A DNA stretch of 45,496 bases from Virgibacillus sp. AGTR (GCF_016919725.2 NZ_JAJERH010000035.1:1-45496); one strand, 5' to 3'. Shown: positions 1 through 7,537, counted from the first letter of the stretch. Program-made: numbers and translations. Notes: generated by a model from the sequence alone, not told the origin.

Positions 1-227
1 TATTCATCATAGGGTCTGTATTTTCTTCTAAGTTCTTCTAATTCCTCTTTTTTGGCTAATACTACGTTTTTAAGAAAAGTTTTAGGTTGATTTTTTGCAG
101 GTTGTAGCTTTCCAGATTTAACTAGATGACCAACTCTAGCTTTAGATATTCCTAATATTTCAGCCGTTTCAACAGTAGAAAGTAAATTCTCATTTAAAAA
201 ATCAAGAAAGTCGGCATACTGATTCAA
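1..227 (-). CDS. Helix-turn-helix DNA-binding protein, 3' end cut by window edge
   Basis: On the minus strand an open frame runs off the left edge. The visible part reads as a helix-turn-helix segment (STVETAEILGISKARVGHLV, then KSGKLQPAKN) followed by a basic, Lys/Glu-rich tail, as in excisionase/MerR-like small binding domains. The frame has no ATG. The first in-frame start is TTG at 227-225. A good ribosome site (AAAGGAG, about 252-258) lies instead in front of an ATG at 240-238, which opens a different frame and stops after 12 codons. The gene is therefore either started at TTG with poor spacing or has a frameshift near its 5' end. Target and function are unknown. Confidence 0.55.
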   Translation of the reverse strand, partial: MNQYADFLDFLNENLLSTVETAEILGISKARVGHLVKSGKLQPAKNQPKTFLKNVVLAKKEELEELRRKYRPYDE

Positions 228-618
228 ACTGATATTTCATAAAGTCCTATCGCTCCTTTTTATGGGAGATAATTAACAAGATAACTCTAAATACATGGAT
301 TAAGATTGTTAAAGCATATAATGCAATGATAATAATGTAGGTGTAGAATGAAGTTTAAGTAATGCTAGGAGCTCGTAACATGTGAGGTTTTTATGAGGTC
401 TCACAGGAATCTCACCAGTAATAATAAAATTTCGAAATAAAGCGCAATCCCATAACTATTTTTAGATGTTTTTTCGCTTGAAATAATTAAATAGAATGTT
501 GATGAAATCCTGAATATTTATCTGAATTATGGGCGGCATGATGTAATTCATGCTCCAAAACTCTTGATAAATAAGGATTATTGAGTTATTTGCTAACAAA
601 ATACTAACATGAAGTAAC

Positions 619-662
619 AGAGATTTCTCAATGGGTTTCAACTCTTGAGAAGTCTCTTTTTG
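619..662 (+). terminator. Intrinsic terminator
   Basis: The arms AGAGATTTCTCAA (619-631) and TTGAGAAGTCTCT (645-657) pair almost completely and are followed by a T run to 662. No intact gene lies upstream on the plus strand, so it is probably left from a decayed gene. Confidence 0.65.
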
Positions 663-732
663 TCTATTCACTGCTTGAAGTAGGTTGGATTTATAATTTT
701 CTTAGAAAAAACAGTGAAAAAATTTAGAATTT

Positions 733-772
733 AGCCGGGAACGCTCGTGACTTTAGTCGTGGGATGAATTGG
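733..772 (+). mobile_element. Relic of an IS200/IS605 (tnpB) right end
   Basis: The stretch contains GAACGCTCGTGACTTTAGTC followed by GTGGGATGAATTGG. From memory this matches the typical 3' end of tnpB-carrying IS200/IS605 elements, where the gene tail and the right-end guide-RNA scaffold contain GTGACTTTAGTC(G/A)TGGG. One frame reads NARDFSRGMNW, a string seen at such ends. No tnpB or tnpA reading frame is intact nearby, so this is a degenerate remnant. The identification rests on motif recall and was not searched. Confidence 0.55.
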
Positions 773-1112
773 TTGCGTATATGGTGTACAGATTAGATAC
801 TGAAGGTAGATTTCTGTATATCAAGTATCCGGCATGATAAAAGTTTACTAAAAAGGTTTCTTTAATGAGGGCAACTTGCTGTTTTGGTGGTGTATTGCTG
901 AAAAGAAAATATCAAAAAAATTGAAGATGAAAGAAAAACGATATAAAAAAGAATACATGACTTTTATAGATGACTCAAACAAAGTAAAATTAATGTGAAG
1001 TCTTGTCACTAAAGAGAACAAAATAGAAGAGGGATTCAAGTAAAAAATACACACAATTATACAGGACTTATGGTAATCCTCAGAAATTATAGAATGATAA
1101 AAAGGTGTGGAT

Positions 1113-1424
1113 ATGGTGATGGCGACAAAAAAGAATTCACAAGCTTGGGAAGGGGCAAAAACACGATGTCGTTTGAATGAGACTGATATACAAATGGCCA
1201 AGGAGTTGAGGATGACACCAAAGAGCTTAATTAAAAATATCCCAGTCCCTAATCAAAAAAGGAAAGCAACTGTTAAAGTATGGATTCGTAATCTTTATGG
1301 GGAGATGTTTGGAAGGGTCCTAACAGTTAACCCAGCTCTCAGTAAAGCATTAAGAAAATCTATGAAGCAAGAAGATGCGATTGTATCTAAACGCTGGGTG
1401 GATGAGGAGGACTTACCGTTTTGA
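1113..1424 (+). CDS. Conserved hypothetical protein, 103 aa, upstream of the RQC-type protein
   Basis: This small basic protein begins MVMATKKNSQAWEGAKTRCR. Its middle (ETDIQMAKELRMTPKSLIKN) is predicted helical, and a C-terminal acidic tail ends WVDEEDLPF. I recognise it as a conserved hypothetical of Bacillus and relatives with no assigned function. The ATG at 1113 is preferred because AAAAAGG (1099-1105) sits 7 bases upstream; the GTG at 1107 would be too close. The stop codon overlaps the TTG start of the next gene by four bases, so the two are translationally coupled and probably act together. The protein may bind nucleic acid, judging only from its charge and its partner. Confidence 0.75.
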   Translation: MVMATKKNSQAWEGAKTRCRLNETDIQMAKELRMTPKSLIKNIPVPNQKRKATVKVWIRNLYGEMFGRVLTVNPALSKALRKSMKQEDAIVSKRWVDEEDLPF

Positions 1425-2170
1425 AGAAATCTAAGATTAATCGATTATCTGAGGAAGAGATAAAAGTTATATTGAGAGCATCTGATGAAATTATTGCAAA
1501 AGGAGGAAGAACACTTCTTGCTAAAATCTTAAAGGGTTCACGGGAAAAGAAAGTATTGCAACTGGGGTTGGATAGGTGTCCTGTCTATGGTTATTTTAAG
1601 TCAGAGAAACTAGATGAAATTATGAAAAAAATTGATTGGATGATTGATTATGATTTTCTAGAAATTGAGTATGACGGAAAATTTCCAATGATTGTTTTCA
1701 CAGAGCGGGGTTGGTACATAGAGTCCGATCAATATGCTGATGAACTTTTAAATGAATGGAAGGAATGGGCCAAACAGGGAAAACAAAATCCTGATATGAG
1801 CTATTTAAAGGATCGGAATAGGAAAATGATTCTATTATTGCTTGAGAAGATTAAAGAGTCCGGAGATCAAGCGTTTATTCCTTATTTAGAATTATGGGAG
1901 AAAGTTGATTATAAAAAGGTAAGAGCTGAGATTCGAACAACTATAAATGTAATAAATAGAAATGAGCCGATTGATCATTCAGTTGTAAAAGCAAGGACAG
2001 AATCTATAAATAAAGCACTAGAGGGCTTAGAGCCGCATGACCTGCTTTTAAAATGCTGGATATGTGGAGTAAGATTTACTTTTACAACGGGAGAGCAACG
2101 ATTTTATGAGAAAAAAGGCTTTTCATACCCGAAAAGATGTAAAAAGTGTCGTAATGAAAAGGATATCTAA
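1421..2170 (+). CDS. RQC-minor-type winged-helix DNA-binding protein with C-terminal zinc ribbon
   Basis: The 249-residue protein begins with a winged-helix region (about residues 15-100: GGRTLLAKILKGSREKKV, CPVYGYF, IDWMIDYDFLEIEY, FTERGW). I recognise this as an RQC-like domain of the kind named RQC-minor, related to the C-terminal domain of RecQ helicases. The last 45 residues form a probable zinc ribbon with CWICG and CKKCR pairs and the EQRFYEKKGF motif. Such proteins are thought to recognise unusual DNA ends or structures, but no biochemical role is established. It starts at TTG and overlaps the 103-aa gene by four bases. No helicase or nuclease partner lies in the same operon. Confidence 0.65.
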   Translation: MKKSKINRLSEEEIKVILRASDEIIAKGGRTLLAKILKGSREKKVLQLGLDRCPVYGYFKSEKLDEIMKKIDWMIDYDFLEIEYDGKFPMIVFTERGWYIESDQYADELLNEWKEWAKQGKQNPDMSYLKDRNRKMILLLLEKIKESGDQAFIPYLELWEKVDYKKVRAEIRTTINVINRNEPIDHSVVKARTESINKALEGLEPHDLLLKCWICGVRFTFTTGEQRFYEKKGFSYPKRCKKCRNEKDI

Positions 2171-2251
2171 TTCTCTTATTAACAAGTGAGTTTAGTAAGA
2201 AATTTTTAAATGAAGAATATTCGGATGTAATTAAAAAAGTTAACATGAATC

Positions 2252-2369
2252 TGTTACACCTAATTGGACAAGTTAGTTAAGGTCAGATAGACTTGGCTCA
2301 AATAAAAGCCGAGGAGATTTTAAAATGCCCAAACGAGCGAGAAAATATTTTTCCAAAAAATTCAGGTGA
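2252..2369 (+). mobile_element. Left-end relic of an IS3-type insertion sequence
   Basis: TGTTACACCTAATTGGACA at 2252 looks like the outer end of an IS3/IS150-type element. It is followed at the expected distance by GAGGAG and an ATG at 2325. The frame from there reads MPKRARKYFSKKFR and stops at 2369. That matches the N terminus usual for IS3 OrfA helix-turn-helix proteins (MPKRxRxxFSKEFK), truncated after 14 residues. The rest of the element is gone. Assignment is from memory of the family. Confidence 0.6.
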
Positions 2370-2470
2370 TGTAATAACGCCTGAAACCCTATGTGAAGGA
2401 GTTTGTTTGATAACCCCTGAATAACATACCTTTTGTTATTTAATAAAAAGGATTTACTTTATATTGTAGA

Positions 2471-2513
2471 GAGCTTCTGATTAGTTTATTGAACTTTTGA
2501 GAAGCTCCTTTTT
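2471..2513 (+). terminator. Intrinsic terminator
   Basis: GAGCTTCT (2471-2478) pairs with AGAAGCTC (2500-2507), and a T run follows. It insulates the Fur-regulated operon from upstream transcription. Confidence 0.65.
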
Positions 2514-2564
2514 AATTCTATAATTCTACTTATAGTTAAATGATGGAAAGTCCTAACTGTATTG

Positions 2565-2622
2565 TTGACATGAGTTATCATATGAAATACTATAATATTA
2601 AATGAAAATGATTATCATTATC
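2565..2622 (+). promoter_or_regulatory. Fur-regulated promoter of the siderophore operon
   Basis: TTGACA at 2565-2570 is followed after 17-20 bases by TACTATAAT (2588-2596), a sigma-A type promoter. Immediately downstream, GAAAATGATTATCATTATC (2604-2622) matches 17 of 19 positions of the classical Fur box GATAATGATAATCATTATC. It covers the start of transcription and would block RNA polymerase when iron is plentiful. The box happens to encode MKMIIII in frame with the receptor gene, which could mislead start-site calling. Confidence 0.9.
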
Positions 2623-2640
2623 AAAAAAAGGGGAATACAT

Positions 2641-3636
2641 ATGCTAAATAAACAATTACATAAAAAATGGGGATTACTTTTATTTGTTGTACTTATGGTT
2701 ACACTGCTTGTAGCTTGTGGATCGGAAGAAACTTCTTCAGAAAACGCTTCGTCTGAGGAAGGGGAGAAGTCTTCAAGCGAGAATTCAAAAGAGCGGGAAA
2801 TTGATCACGCTATGGGGACGACAACTATCAAGGGAACCCCTGAAAAAGTTGTGACGCTGTACCAAGGAGCAACGGATACCGCTATTGCATTTGGGGTGGA
2901 GCCAATAGGAATCGTTGAGTCCTGGGTAGAGAAACCTATTTATAAGTATCTTAGAGATGATTTAGAAGGAACGAAATTAGTGGGGGAAGAGACACAGCCA
3001 AATTTAGAAGAGATTGCGAAGTTAAAACCGGATGTTATTTTTGCATCGAAACTTCGTCATGAGGGAATCTATGAAAAACTAAATAAAATTGCTCCCACTG
3101 TAGCCATTGATCAAGTCTATGAATTTAAGGAAACAGTTAAATTAATGGGAGAAACGTTGAATAAGCAAGATAAATCAGATGAAATCTTGACCAATTGGGA
3201 TGAACGGATTAAAGATTTCAATAAAAAAGCTGCCGAAAAGTTAGGAGATGAGTGGCCGCTAAATGTTTCTATCTTGAACTTCCGAAGTGATCATGCTCGT
3301 ATTTATTTTGATAGTTTTGCCGGAACGATTCTTAGAGAAGCAGGCTTCACTAGACCAGAGAATCAACAATCAGATGAATGGGGTATGAAGCTAACCGACA
3401 AAGAAAGTATTAATGAAATGAACGCTGATGTTTTCTATGTTTTCATGAGTGATGACCCAGCGATTAAAGATAATTATAAAGAATGGACGAACCACCCTCT
3501 TTGGCAGAATCTGGACGCTGTAAACAATGACGAGGTTCATATGGTCGATGAAGTTATATGGAACATGTCCGGTGGAATTCAAGCCGCAAACTTAATGCTG
3601 GACGATTTGTATGACAGGTTTGATTTAGAAAAATAA
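2641..3636 (+). CDS. Ferric-siderophore/iron-citrate ABC transporter substrate-binding lipoprotein
   Basis: This 331-aa protein captures an iron chelate outside the membrane and hands it to the two permeases that follow. It has a lipoprotein signal (charged start, hydrophobic run, lipobox LVAC at about residues 19-22), a Ser/Glu-rich linker, then a helical-backbone class III binding fold: IKGTPEKVVTL, a central LKPDVIFAS, and a C-terminal lobe with NMSGGIQAANLML. It looks like the B. subtilis YfmC/YfiY group (iron citrate or hydroxamate). The exact ligand cannot be read from sequence. The ATG at 2641 is chosen because AAAAAGGGG lies just upstream; a start at 2602 would fall inside the Fur box. 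Confidence 0.9.
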   Translation: MLNKQLHKKWGLLLFVVLMVTLLVACGSEETSSENASSEEGEKSSSENSKEREIDHAMGTTTIKGTPEKVVTLYQGATDTAIAFGVEPIGIVESWVEKPIYKYLRDDLEGTKLVGEETQPNLEEIAKLKPDVIFASKLRHEGIYEKLNKIAPTVAIDQVYEFKETVKLMGETLNKQDKSDEILTNWDERIKDFNKKAAEKLGDEWPLNVSILNFRSDHARIYFDSFAGTILREAGFTRPENQQSDEWGMKLTDKESINEMNADVFYVFMSDDPAIKDNYKEWTNHPLWQNLDAVNNDEVHMVDEVIWNMSGGIQAANLMLDDLYDRFDLEK

Positions 3637-3642
3637 ATGACG

Positions 3643-3669
3643 AAAGATAGGAGGATTTCTCCTATCTTT
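3643..3669 (+). terminator. Intercistronic stem-loop after the receptor gene
   Basis: A perfect 11-bp stem, AAAGATAGGAG (3643-3653) with CTCCTATCTTT (3659-3669) around a five-base loop, lies between the receptor stop and the first permease. It is followed by a T-rich stretch rather than a clean T run. It probably acts as a leaky terminator or mRNA-stabilising hairpin, giving more receptor than permease. Confidence 0.65.
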
Positions 3670-3690
3670 GTTTCTTTGGGGAGAAAAATA

Positions 3691-4707
3691 ATGAACAAAT
3701 TTATAAACAATCGACATATAAGGTGGATAACGCTTCTTGTTCTATTGCTTTTATTTGTAATTGCATCTTTTTTAAGCATATTTTTAGGAAAAACCTCTAT
3801 ACCTCTCTCTACAGTTTGGGACGCCTTCTTCCATTATGACCCTTCCGACACAAATCAGGTCATTATTCGTACGTCGCGCTTAACCCGAACATTAATTGCT
3901 ATTACCATAGGAGCAAGTCTATCCATTGCCGGAGCGCTTATGCAAGCATTGACGCGTAACCCATTAGCAGCACCTGACATCTTTGGGGTGAATGCAGGAG
4001 CACTATTTTTTATCGTCGCTTCAGCTACCTTCTTTTCAGTAGAATCCTTAAGCGGGTATATGTGGATTGGCTTTATAGGAGCTGGACTTGCGGGGGCGAT
4101 CGTATATTTACTAGGTTCAATGGGGGAAGATGGCTTGTCTCCAGTTCGCATTGTCTTAGCGGGTGCTGCAATTAGCGCGCTTTTTATCTCATTCACGCAA
4201 GGGATGCTCGTTTTGGATGAACAGCGTATACAAAGCGTGTTGTTTTGGCTAGCTGGTTCTGTGGCGGGTCGGGAATTAAGCCTTCTTCTACCGGTTCTTC
4301 CTTTTATCTTAGGAGCCATTATTATTTCGTTATTGGTTGGAAAGCCACTGAACATTCTTATGTCTGGTGACGATGTGGCTAAAAATCTTGGGCTAAACAC
4401 CAGTTTGGTTAAATTGGTAATCGGAATCATTATTGTGTTTTTAGCTGGAGGCTCTGTAGCTATAGCAGGATCGATGGGGTTTATTGGCCTGGTTGTACCT
4501 CACATTGTTAAAGGAATCACAGGACCAAATTATCAATGGATTTTACCGATCAGTGGTATATTCGGGGCTACTTTGCTATTATGTGCTGATATCGCAGCAC
4601 GACTCGTCATTGCCCCTCAGGAAATGCCTATAGGAGTTATGACGGCTCTTTTCGGAACGCCATTTTTCATTTATATAGCTAGAAAAGGGGTGAAGAAAAG
4701 TGGGTGA
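3691..4707 (+). CDS. FecCD-family iron-siderophore ABC permease (first subunit)
   Basis: The 338-aa integral membrane protein belongs to the FecCD/BtuC family and forms half of the import channel. Typical motifs are RLTRTLIAITIGASLSIAG, LMQALTRNPLAAPDIFGVNA, SMGFIGLVVPHIVK and LLLCADIAARL near the C terminus. About nine to ten hydrophobic segments can be seen. The start at 3691 has GGGGAG seven bases upstream; the frame is open back to 3637, but that part encodes the intercistronic hairpin. It partners with the next gene as a heterodimer. No ATPase gene follows, so the pair must use an ATPase encoded elsewhere, as in B. subtilis systems that share one. Confidence 0.92.
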   Translation: MNKFINNRHIRWITLLVLLLLFVIASFLSIFLGKTSIPLSTVWDAFFHYDPSDTNQVIIRTSRLTRTLIAITIGASLSIAGALMQALTRNPLAAPDIFGVNAGALFFIVASATFFSVESLSGYMWIGFIGAGLAGAIVYLLGSMGEDGLSPVRIVLAGAAISALFISFTQGMLVLDEQRIQSVLFWLAGSVAGRELSLLLPVLPFILGAIIISLLVGKPLNILMSGDDVAKNLGLNTSLVKLVIGIIIVFLAGGSVAIAGSMGFIGLVVPHIVKGITGPNYQWILPISGIFGATLLLCADIAARLVIAPQEMPIGVMTALFGTPFFIYIARKGVKKSG

Positions 4708-5740
4708 CTTTTACACAATCAGAAGTGAAAATGATAAAATTTCAATGCAATTTCATAAAAAGTCGTTGTTTATTTTGATTTGCTTATTATTGCTTACGGT
4801 AGTTGTCTTTATCATAAGCCTTTCAGCAGGAAGCAGTTATATTCCTGTGGGAGCGGTTTTTCAAGAGCTCTTTAGTGAAAGCGATTATCCTTTTATACTT
4901 CATGAACTCCGAATGCCCCGTGTAATAATGGGTTTCCTTGTGGGTGCAGGGCTTGGAGTTTCCGGGTTAATTCTACAGGGGATGATTCGTAATCCTCTAG
5001 GTTCTCCGGACATTGTAGGAGTAACAGGAGGGGCGTCTGTAGGAGCGGTTTTGTTTATTGTTTTTTTACTGGGTGAGATGAGTGTCAATTGGCTTCCCTT
5101 GGCTTCGATTATTGGAGCAGCAGTTACATCAGCTATTATCTATTTATTATCATGGTCAAATGGGGTGACTCCCATGCGATTAATTCTTATTGGAATTGGC
5201 ATTTCTGCATTGACCAATGCCATAGTGACCATGTTTATGGTATCAAGTGAGTCTGCCATTGCTTCTAAAGTATATCTATGGTTAACCGGAAGTTTATACG
5301 GTGCCAATTGGCAGGAAGTAATCATTCTCCTTCCCATTATCCTTACCTTGATCTTTCTCTCGCTATTTTTTACAGGGATTGTAAATGTCAAGCAATTAGG
5401 AGACGATATAGCGATCGGTATGGGTGTTCGAGTTCAATTTTTCCGCTTTCTATTACTTGCTTTGAGTGTTGCATTAGCTGGCGCTGCTGTTTCTTTTGCA
5501 GGTGGCATAGCTTTTGTTGGGCTTATCGCTCCTCATATCGCTCGGATTATATTGCATAAATCGTTTGCTAATTTAGTAGTTGGTTCTGCGCTTATCGGAT
5601 CGTTAATAGTGATGGGAGCTGATATCATAGCTCGTACGGTCTTTTTGCCATCGGATATTCCTGCTGGAGTATTTACAGCTGGGATTGGGGCACCATTTTT
5701 CATTTATTTACTATACCGCAACAGAAAGGGGTTTCGTTAA
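4700..5740 (+). CDS. FecCD-family iron-siderophore ABC permease (second subunit)
   Basis: This 346-aa permease is the second half of the FecCD channel. Motifs include LRMPRVIMGFLVGAGLGVSG, QGMIRNPLGSPDIVGVTGGA, GGIAFVGLIAPHIARI and MGADIIARTVFLPSDIPAG. It starts at GTG (4700) with GGGGTGA six bases upstream and overlaps the preceding permease by eight bases, so the two are translationally coupled. Its 3' end overlaps the start of the reductase gene by one base. The tight spacing of all four genes supports one Fur-controlled transcript. Confidence 0.92.
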   Translation: MGDFYTIRSENDKISMQFHKKSLFILICLLLLTVVVFIISLSAGSSYIPVGAVFQELFSESDYPFILHELRMPRVIMGFLVGAGLGVSGLILQGMIRNPLGSPDIVGVTGGASVGAVLFIVFLLGEMSVNWLPLASIIGAAVTSAIIYLLSWSNGVTPMRLILIGIGISALTNAIVTMFMVSSESAIASKVYLWLTGSLYGANWQEVIILLPIILTLIFLSLFFTGIVNVKQLGDDIAIGMGVRVQFFRFLLLALSVALAGAAVSFAGGIAFVGLIAPHIARIILHKSFANLVVGSALIGSLIVMGADIIARTVFLPSDIPAGVFTAGIGAPFFIYLLYRNRKGFR

Positions 5741-6378
5741 TGATTCCTGTTCTTGGATTAATGGAAGAGGTAAAATGTATTGAATTTTTAAATCATCAAA
5801 TGCAGCGAATCTATGCTCCCAACTTAAAGGTTACTGCGTCAATGATGATGAAGAAGTACGCTCAGGTTCTTCCAGCTCAGGTATTGGATTCCATGTTATG
5901 GGAAGAACAAGCCAAAATCATTCCCCTTTCCTCTTGCACCATTAGCGAGCAGTTGGATATTAGGGTAGATGCTCTACAGGTCAAATATACTGACTCACGA
6001 CAGGAGGCTTGGGAGGGGCTTTTTGCTTATCATATCTTGCCATTGTTGCAGGCGTTTCACCAGGTGACAAATATTCCTCTTTTTATTTTATGGGAAAATG
6101 TAGCGGTTCGGCTCAACTCTTTCTTTAGAAAAGCAGTGGAGAAATATCCCGATCATCGCCAAAGAATTATTGAACTTGCTAGAGAATTGAATCAATTGGA
6201 TGGAAGCTATTTTGATTGTATGAATCATCCTATGAGTAGTTATCTGACTAATCCCAATTCTCTTAGTGAACAAAAAATAAGGCGTACGTGCTGCTACTTT
6301 CATAAGCTGGAAAAAAAGAAGGAAACACTCACACACTGTCTGGTGTGTCCACTTCATAATAAGAATTGTTCGTCTTAA
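5740..6378 (+). CDS. FhuF-like 2Fe-2S ferric-siderophore reductase
   Basis: This 212-aa protein ends with a cysteine cluster, RRTCCYFHKLEKK then HCLVCPL. This CC-x14-C-x2-C arrangement resembles the C-terminal 2Fe-2S site of FhuF-type siderophore reductases (CC-x10-C-x2-C in FhuF itself), here with a longer spacing. The N-terminal part is helical and shared with the C-terminal domain of IucA/IucC-related proteins. Its likely role is to reduce Fe(III) in the imported chelate so that iron is released in the cytoplasm. The ATG overlaps the TAA of the permease gene. Directly after its stop the sequence turns into a partial copy of the dispersed repeat, so repeat sequence supplies the 3' UTR. Confidence 0.8.
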   Translation: MIPVLGLMEEVKCIEFLNHQMQRIYAPNLKVTASMMMKKYAQVLPAQVLDSMLWEEQAKIIPLSSCTISEQLDIRVDALQVKYTDSRQEAWEGLFAYHILPLLQAFHQVTNIPLFILWENVAVRLNSFFRKAVEKYPDHRQRIIELARELNQLDGSYFDCMNHPMSSYLTNPNSLSEQKIRRTCCYFHKLEKKKETLTHCLVCPLHNKNCSS

Positions 6379-6380
6379 GA

Positions 6381-6472
6381 AGAGTGGAGGATCGACGGCA
6401 GTAAATGTCCAATTTGTTTAACTACCATCCGTGGAGATAAACAAAAGCCCACGGATTAAAGTTTCATTTTAT
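6381..6472 (+). repeat. Structured repeat copy A (3' half)
   Basis: This contains the second half of the dispersed repeat: the closing arm GACGGCAG, AAATGTCC, the hairpin ATCCGTGG/CCACGGAT and the end TTTCATTTTAT. The first half is absent; the reductase gene occupies that place. The hairpin may serve as the 3' end of the iron operon transcript. Confidence 0.75.
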
Positions 6473-6598
6473 ATAATGTTAGGCTGATTTTCATGTGATT
6501 CACCAATAGGCATACAATTTCAGCTTGTTTTTAAAAGCATAGCTAATAGGAATGACAATGGATTATATATCTTATTAATCTAAAAATTTTACAGTGTA
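6473..6598. other. AT-rich intergenic
   Basis: Nothing is recognised between repeat copy A and the small-RNA promoter. Confidence 0.4.
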
Positions 6599-6627
6599 TT
6601 GACTTTGCTTGTAGAGATTACTATAAT
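6599..6627 (+). promoter_or_regulatory. Sigma-A promoter of a putative small RNA
   Basis: TTGACT (6599-6604), exactly 17 bases, then TATAAT (6622-6627). This near-perfect promoter faces a short stretch with no credible gene and an intrinsic terminator. Confidence 0.7.
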
Positions 6628-6633
6628 CGTGAA

Positions 6634-6718
6634 GTTACATGATGAGGTGTATAAATTAATAGTTGAATTTAGTGGCTTTAGAGGTTAAGAAATAGTTAAT
6701 TTCTAAAGTCTTTTATTT
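6634..6718 (+). ncRNA. Putative ~85-nt small RNA
   Basis: Transcription from the promoter at 6599-6627 would begin near 6634 and end at the terminator at 6674-6718, giving an RNA of about 85 nt. Only a ten-codon TTG frame exists inside, and its spacing to GAGGTG is poor. The RNA would lie directly before the tandem repeat array. Target and function are unknown. An alternative is that it is a leader that lost its gene when repeats inserted after the terminator T run. Confidence 0.45.
6674..6718 (+). terminator. Intrinsic terminator
   Basis: GGCTTTAGAGGTTAA (6674-6688) and TTAATTTCTAAAGTC (6696-6710) form a 15-bp RNA stem that needs three G-U pairs, then TTTTATTT. The G-U pairs fit the plus strand. 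The T run ends in TTTAT, where the repeat array begins. Confidence 0.8.
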
Positions 6719-6720
6719 AT

Positions 6721-7332
6721 CCCGCATATAACTGGCAGTAAGACCCCACATCAAGCAATAAAGAGAACCTAATATTGGTGAGTAGGGATCAACTGCCAGT
6801 AAATGTCCGATTGGTTCACCTAACAATCCGTGGGGGATAATACGCCACCCCACGGATTGAAGTTTCACTTTATCCCGCATATAACTGGCAGTAAGACCCC
6901 ACATCAAGCAATAAAGAGAACCTAATATTGGTGAGTAGGGATCAACTGCCAGTAAATGTCCGATTGGTTCACCTAACAATCCGTGGGGGATAATACGCCA
7001 CCCCACGGATTGAAGTTTCACTTTATCCCGCATATAACTGGCAGTAAGACCCCACATCAAGCAATAAAGAGAACCTAATATTGGTGAGTAGGAATCAACT
7101 GCCAGTAAATGTCCGATTGGTTCACCTAACAATCCGTGGGGGATAATACGCCACCCCACGGATTGAAGTTTCACTTTATCCCGCATATAACTGGCAGTAA
7201 GACCCCACATCAAGCAATAAAGAGAACCTAATATTGGTGAGTAGGAATCAACTGCCAGTAAATGTCCGATTGGTTCACCTAACAATCCGTGGGGGATAAT
7301 ACGCCACCCCACGGATTGAAGTTTCACTTTAT
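6721..7332 (+). repeat. Tandem array: four 153-bp units of the structured repeat (copies B1-B4)
   Basis: Four head-to-tail units start at 6721, 6874, 7027 and 7180. The period is exactly 153 bp and units differ at one or two positions (for example GGGATC in the first two, GGAATC in the next two). Each unit starts CCCGCATATAACTGGCAG and ends TTTCACTTTAT, so every junction reads TTTAT then CCCGC. The units lack the middle CCTTTAGGTCATACCC segment found in other copies. Because 153 is divisible by three, a long minus-strand reading frame of 51-residue repeats stays open; it has no ribosome site and is an artefact. Confidence 0.9.
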
Positions 7333-7513
7333 CCCGCATATAACTGGCAGTAAGACCCCACATCAAGCAATTAAGAGAACCTAATATTGGTGAGTAGGGA
7401 TCAACTGCCAGTAATTGTCCGATTGGTTCTAGGGCCTTTAGGTCATACCCTTGTGGTACTACCAAACCATGGGGATAAACAAAGCTCCCACTGATGGAAG
7501 GTTTACATTTAAT
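7333..7513 (+). repeat. Structured repeat copy B5, full length, abutting the YitT-family gene
   Basis: This last unit of the array keeps the middle segment (CCTTTAGGTCATACCCTTG) missing from the other units and is more diverged at its 3' end (TTTACATTTAAT). It ends only 24 bases before the start codon of the YitT-family gene, so if that gene is transcribed through the array, the element is its 5' leader. Confidence 0.85.
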
Positions 7514-7537
7514 TTTTTGGCTAGGGAGGTTATTTAT

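Larger units (their letters stand above)
228..1112. other. Gene-poor region with IS relics
   Basis: I see no convincing gene here. The stretch holds a small hairpin near 381-404 (GTGAG/CTCAC), a terminator at 619-662 and an IS200/IS605 right-end relic at 733-772. A possible 23-codon frame from 928 lacks a ribosome site. Short open frames on the minus strand carry no recognisable domain and look like chance. Confidence 0.5.
2171..2564. other. Intergenic with IS3-type relic and terminator
   Basis: The gap between the RQC-type gene and the iron operon contains an IS3-type left-end relic (2252-2369) and a terminator (2471-2513). I see no intact gene. Confidence 0.6.

Noticed and set aside
848-1201. 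117-codon minus-strand frame
   Set aside because: It overlaps the conserved gene at 1113 on the opposite strand, shows no domain and has no ribosome site.
2602-2640. N-terminal extension of the siderophore receptor (MKMIIII...)
   Set aside because: These codons are the Fur box and the leader; the ribosome site lies after them and the signal peptide begins at 2641.
3855-4430. 191-codon minus-strand frame inside the first permease gene
   Set aside because: It is the antisense shadow of a clear FecCD permease; the proline/threonine-rich translation is typical of such shadows.
6721-7332. CRISPR array
   Set aside because: Units are adjacent 153-bp repeats without unique spacers, and no cas genes are present.
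6713-7465. Long minus-strand frame of five 51-residue repeats resembling a repeat protein
   Set aside because: It is the translation of the 153-bp DNA array, whose period is divisible by three. There is no ribosome site or plausible start, and the DNA is conserved as hairpins in non-coding copies elsewhere.
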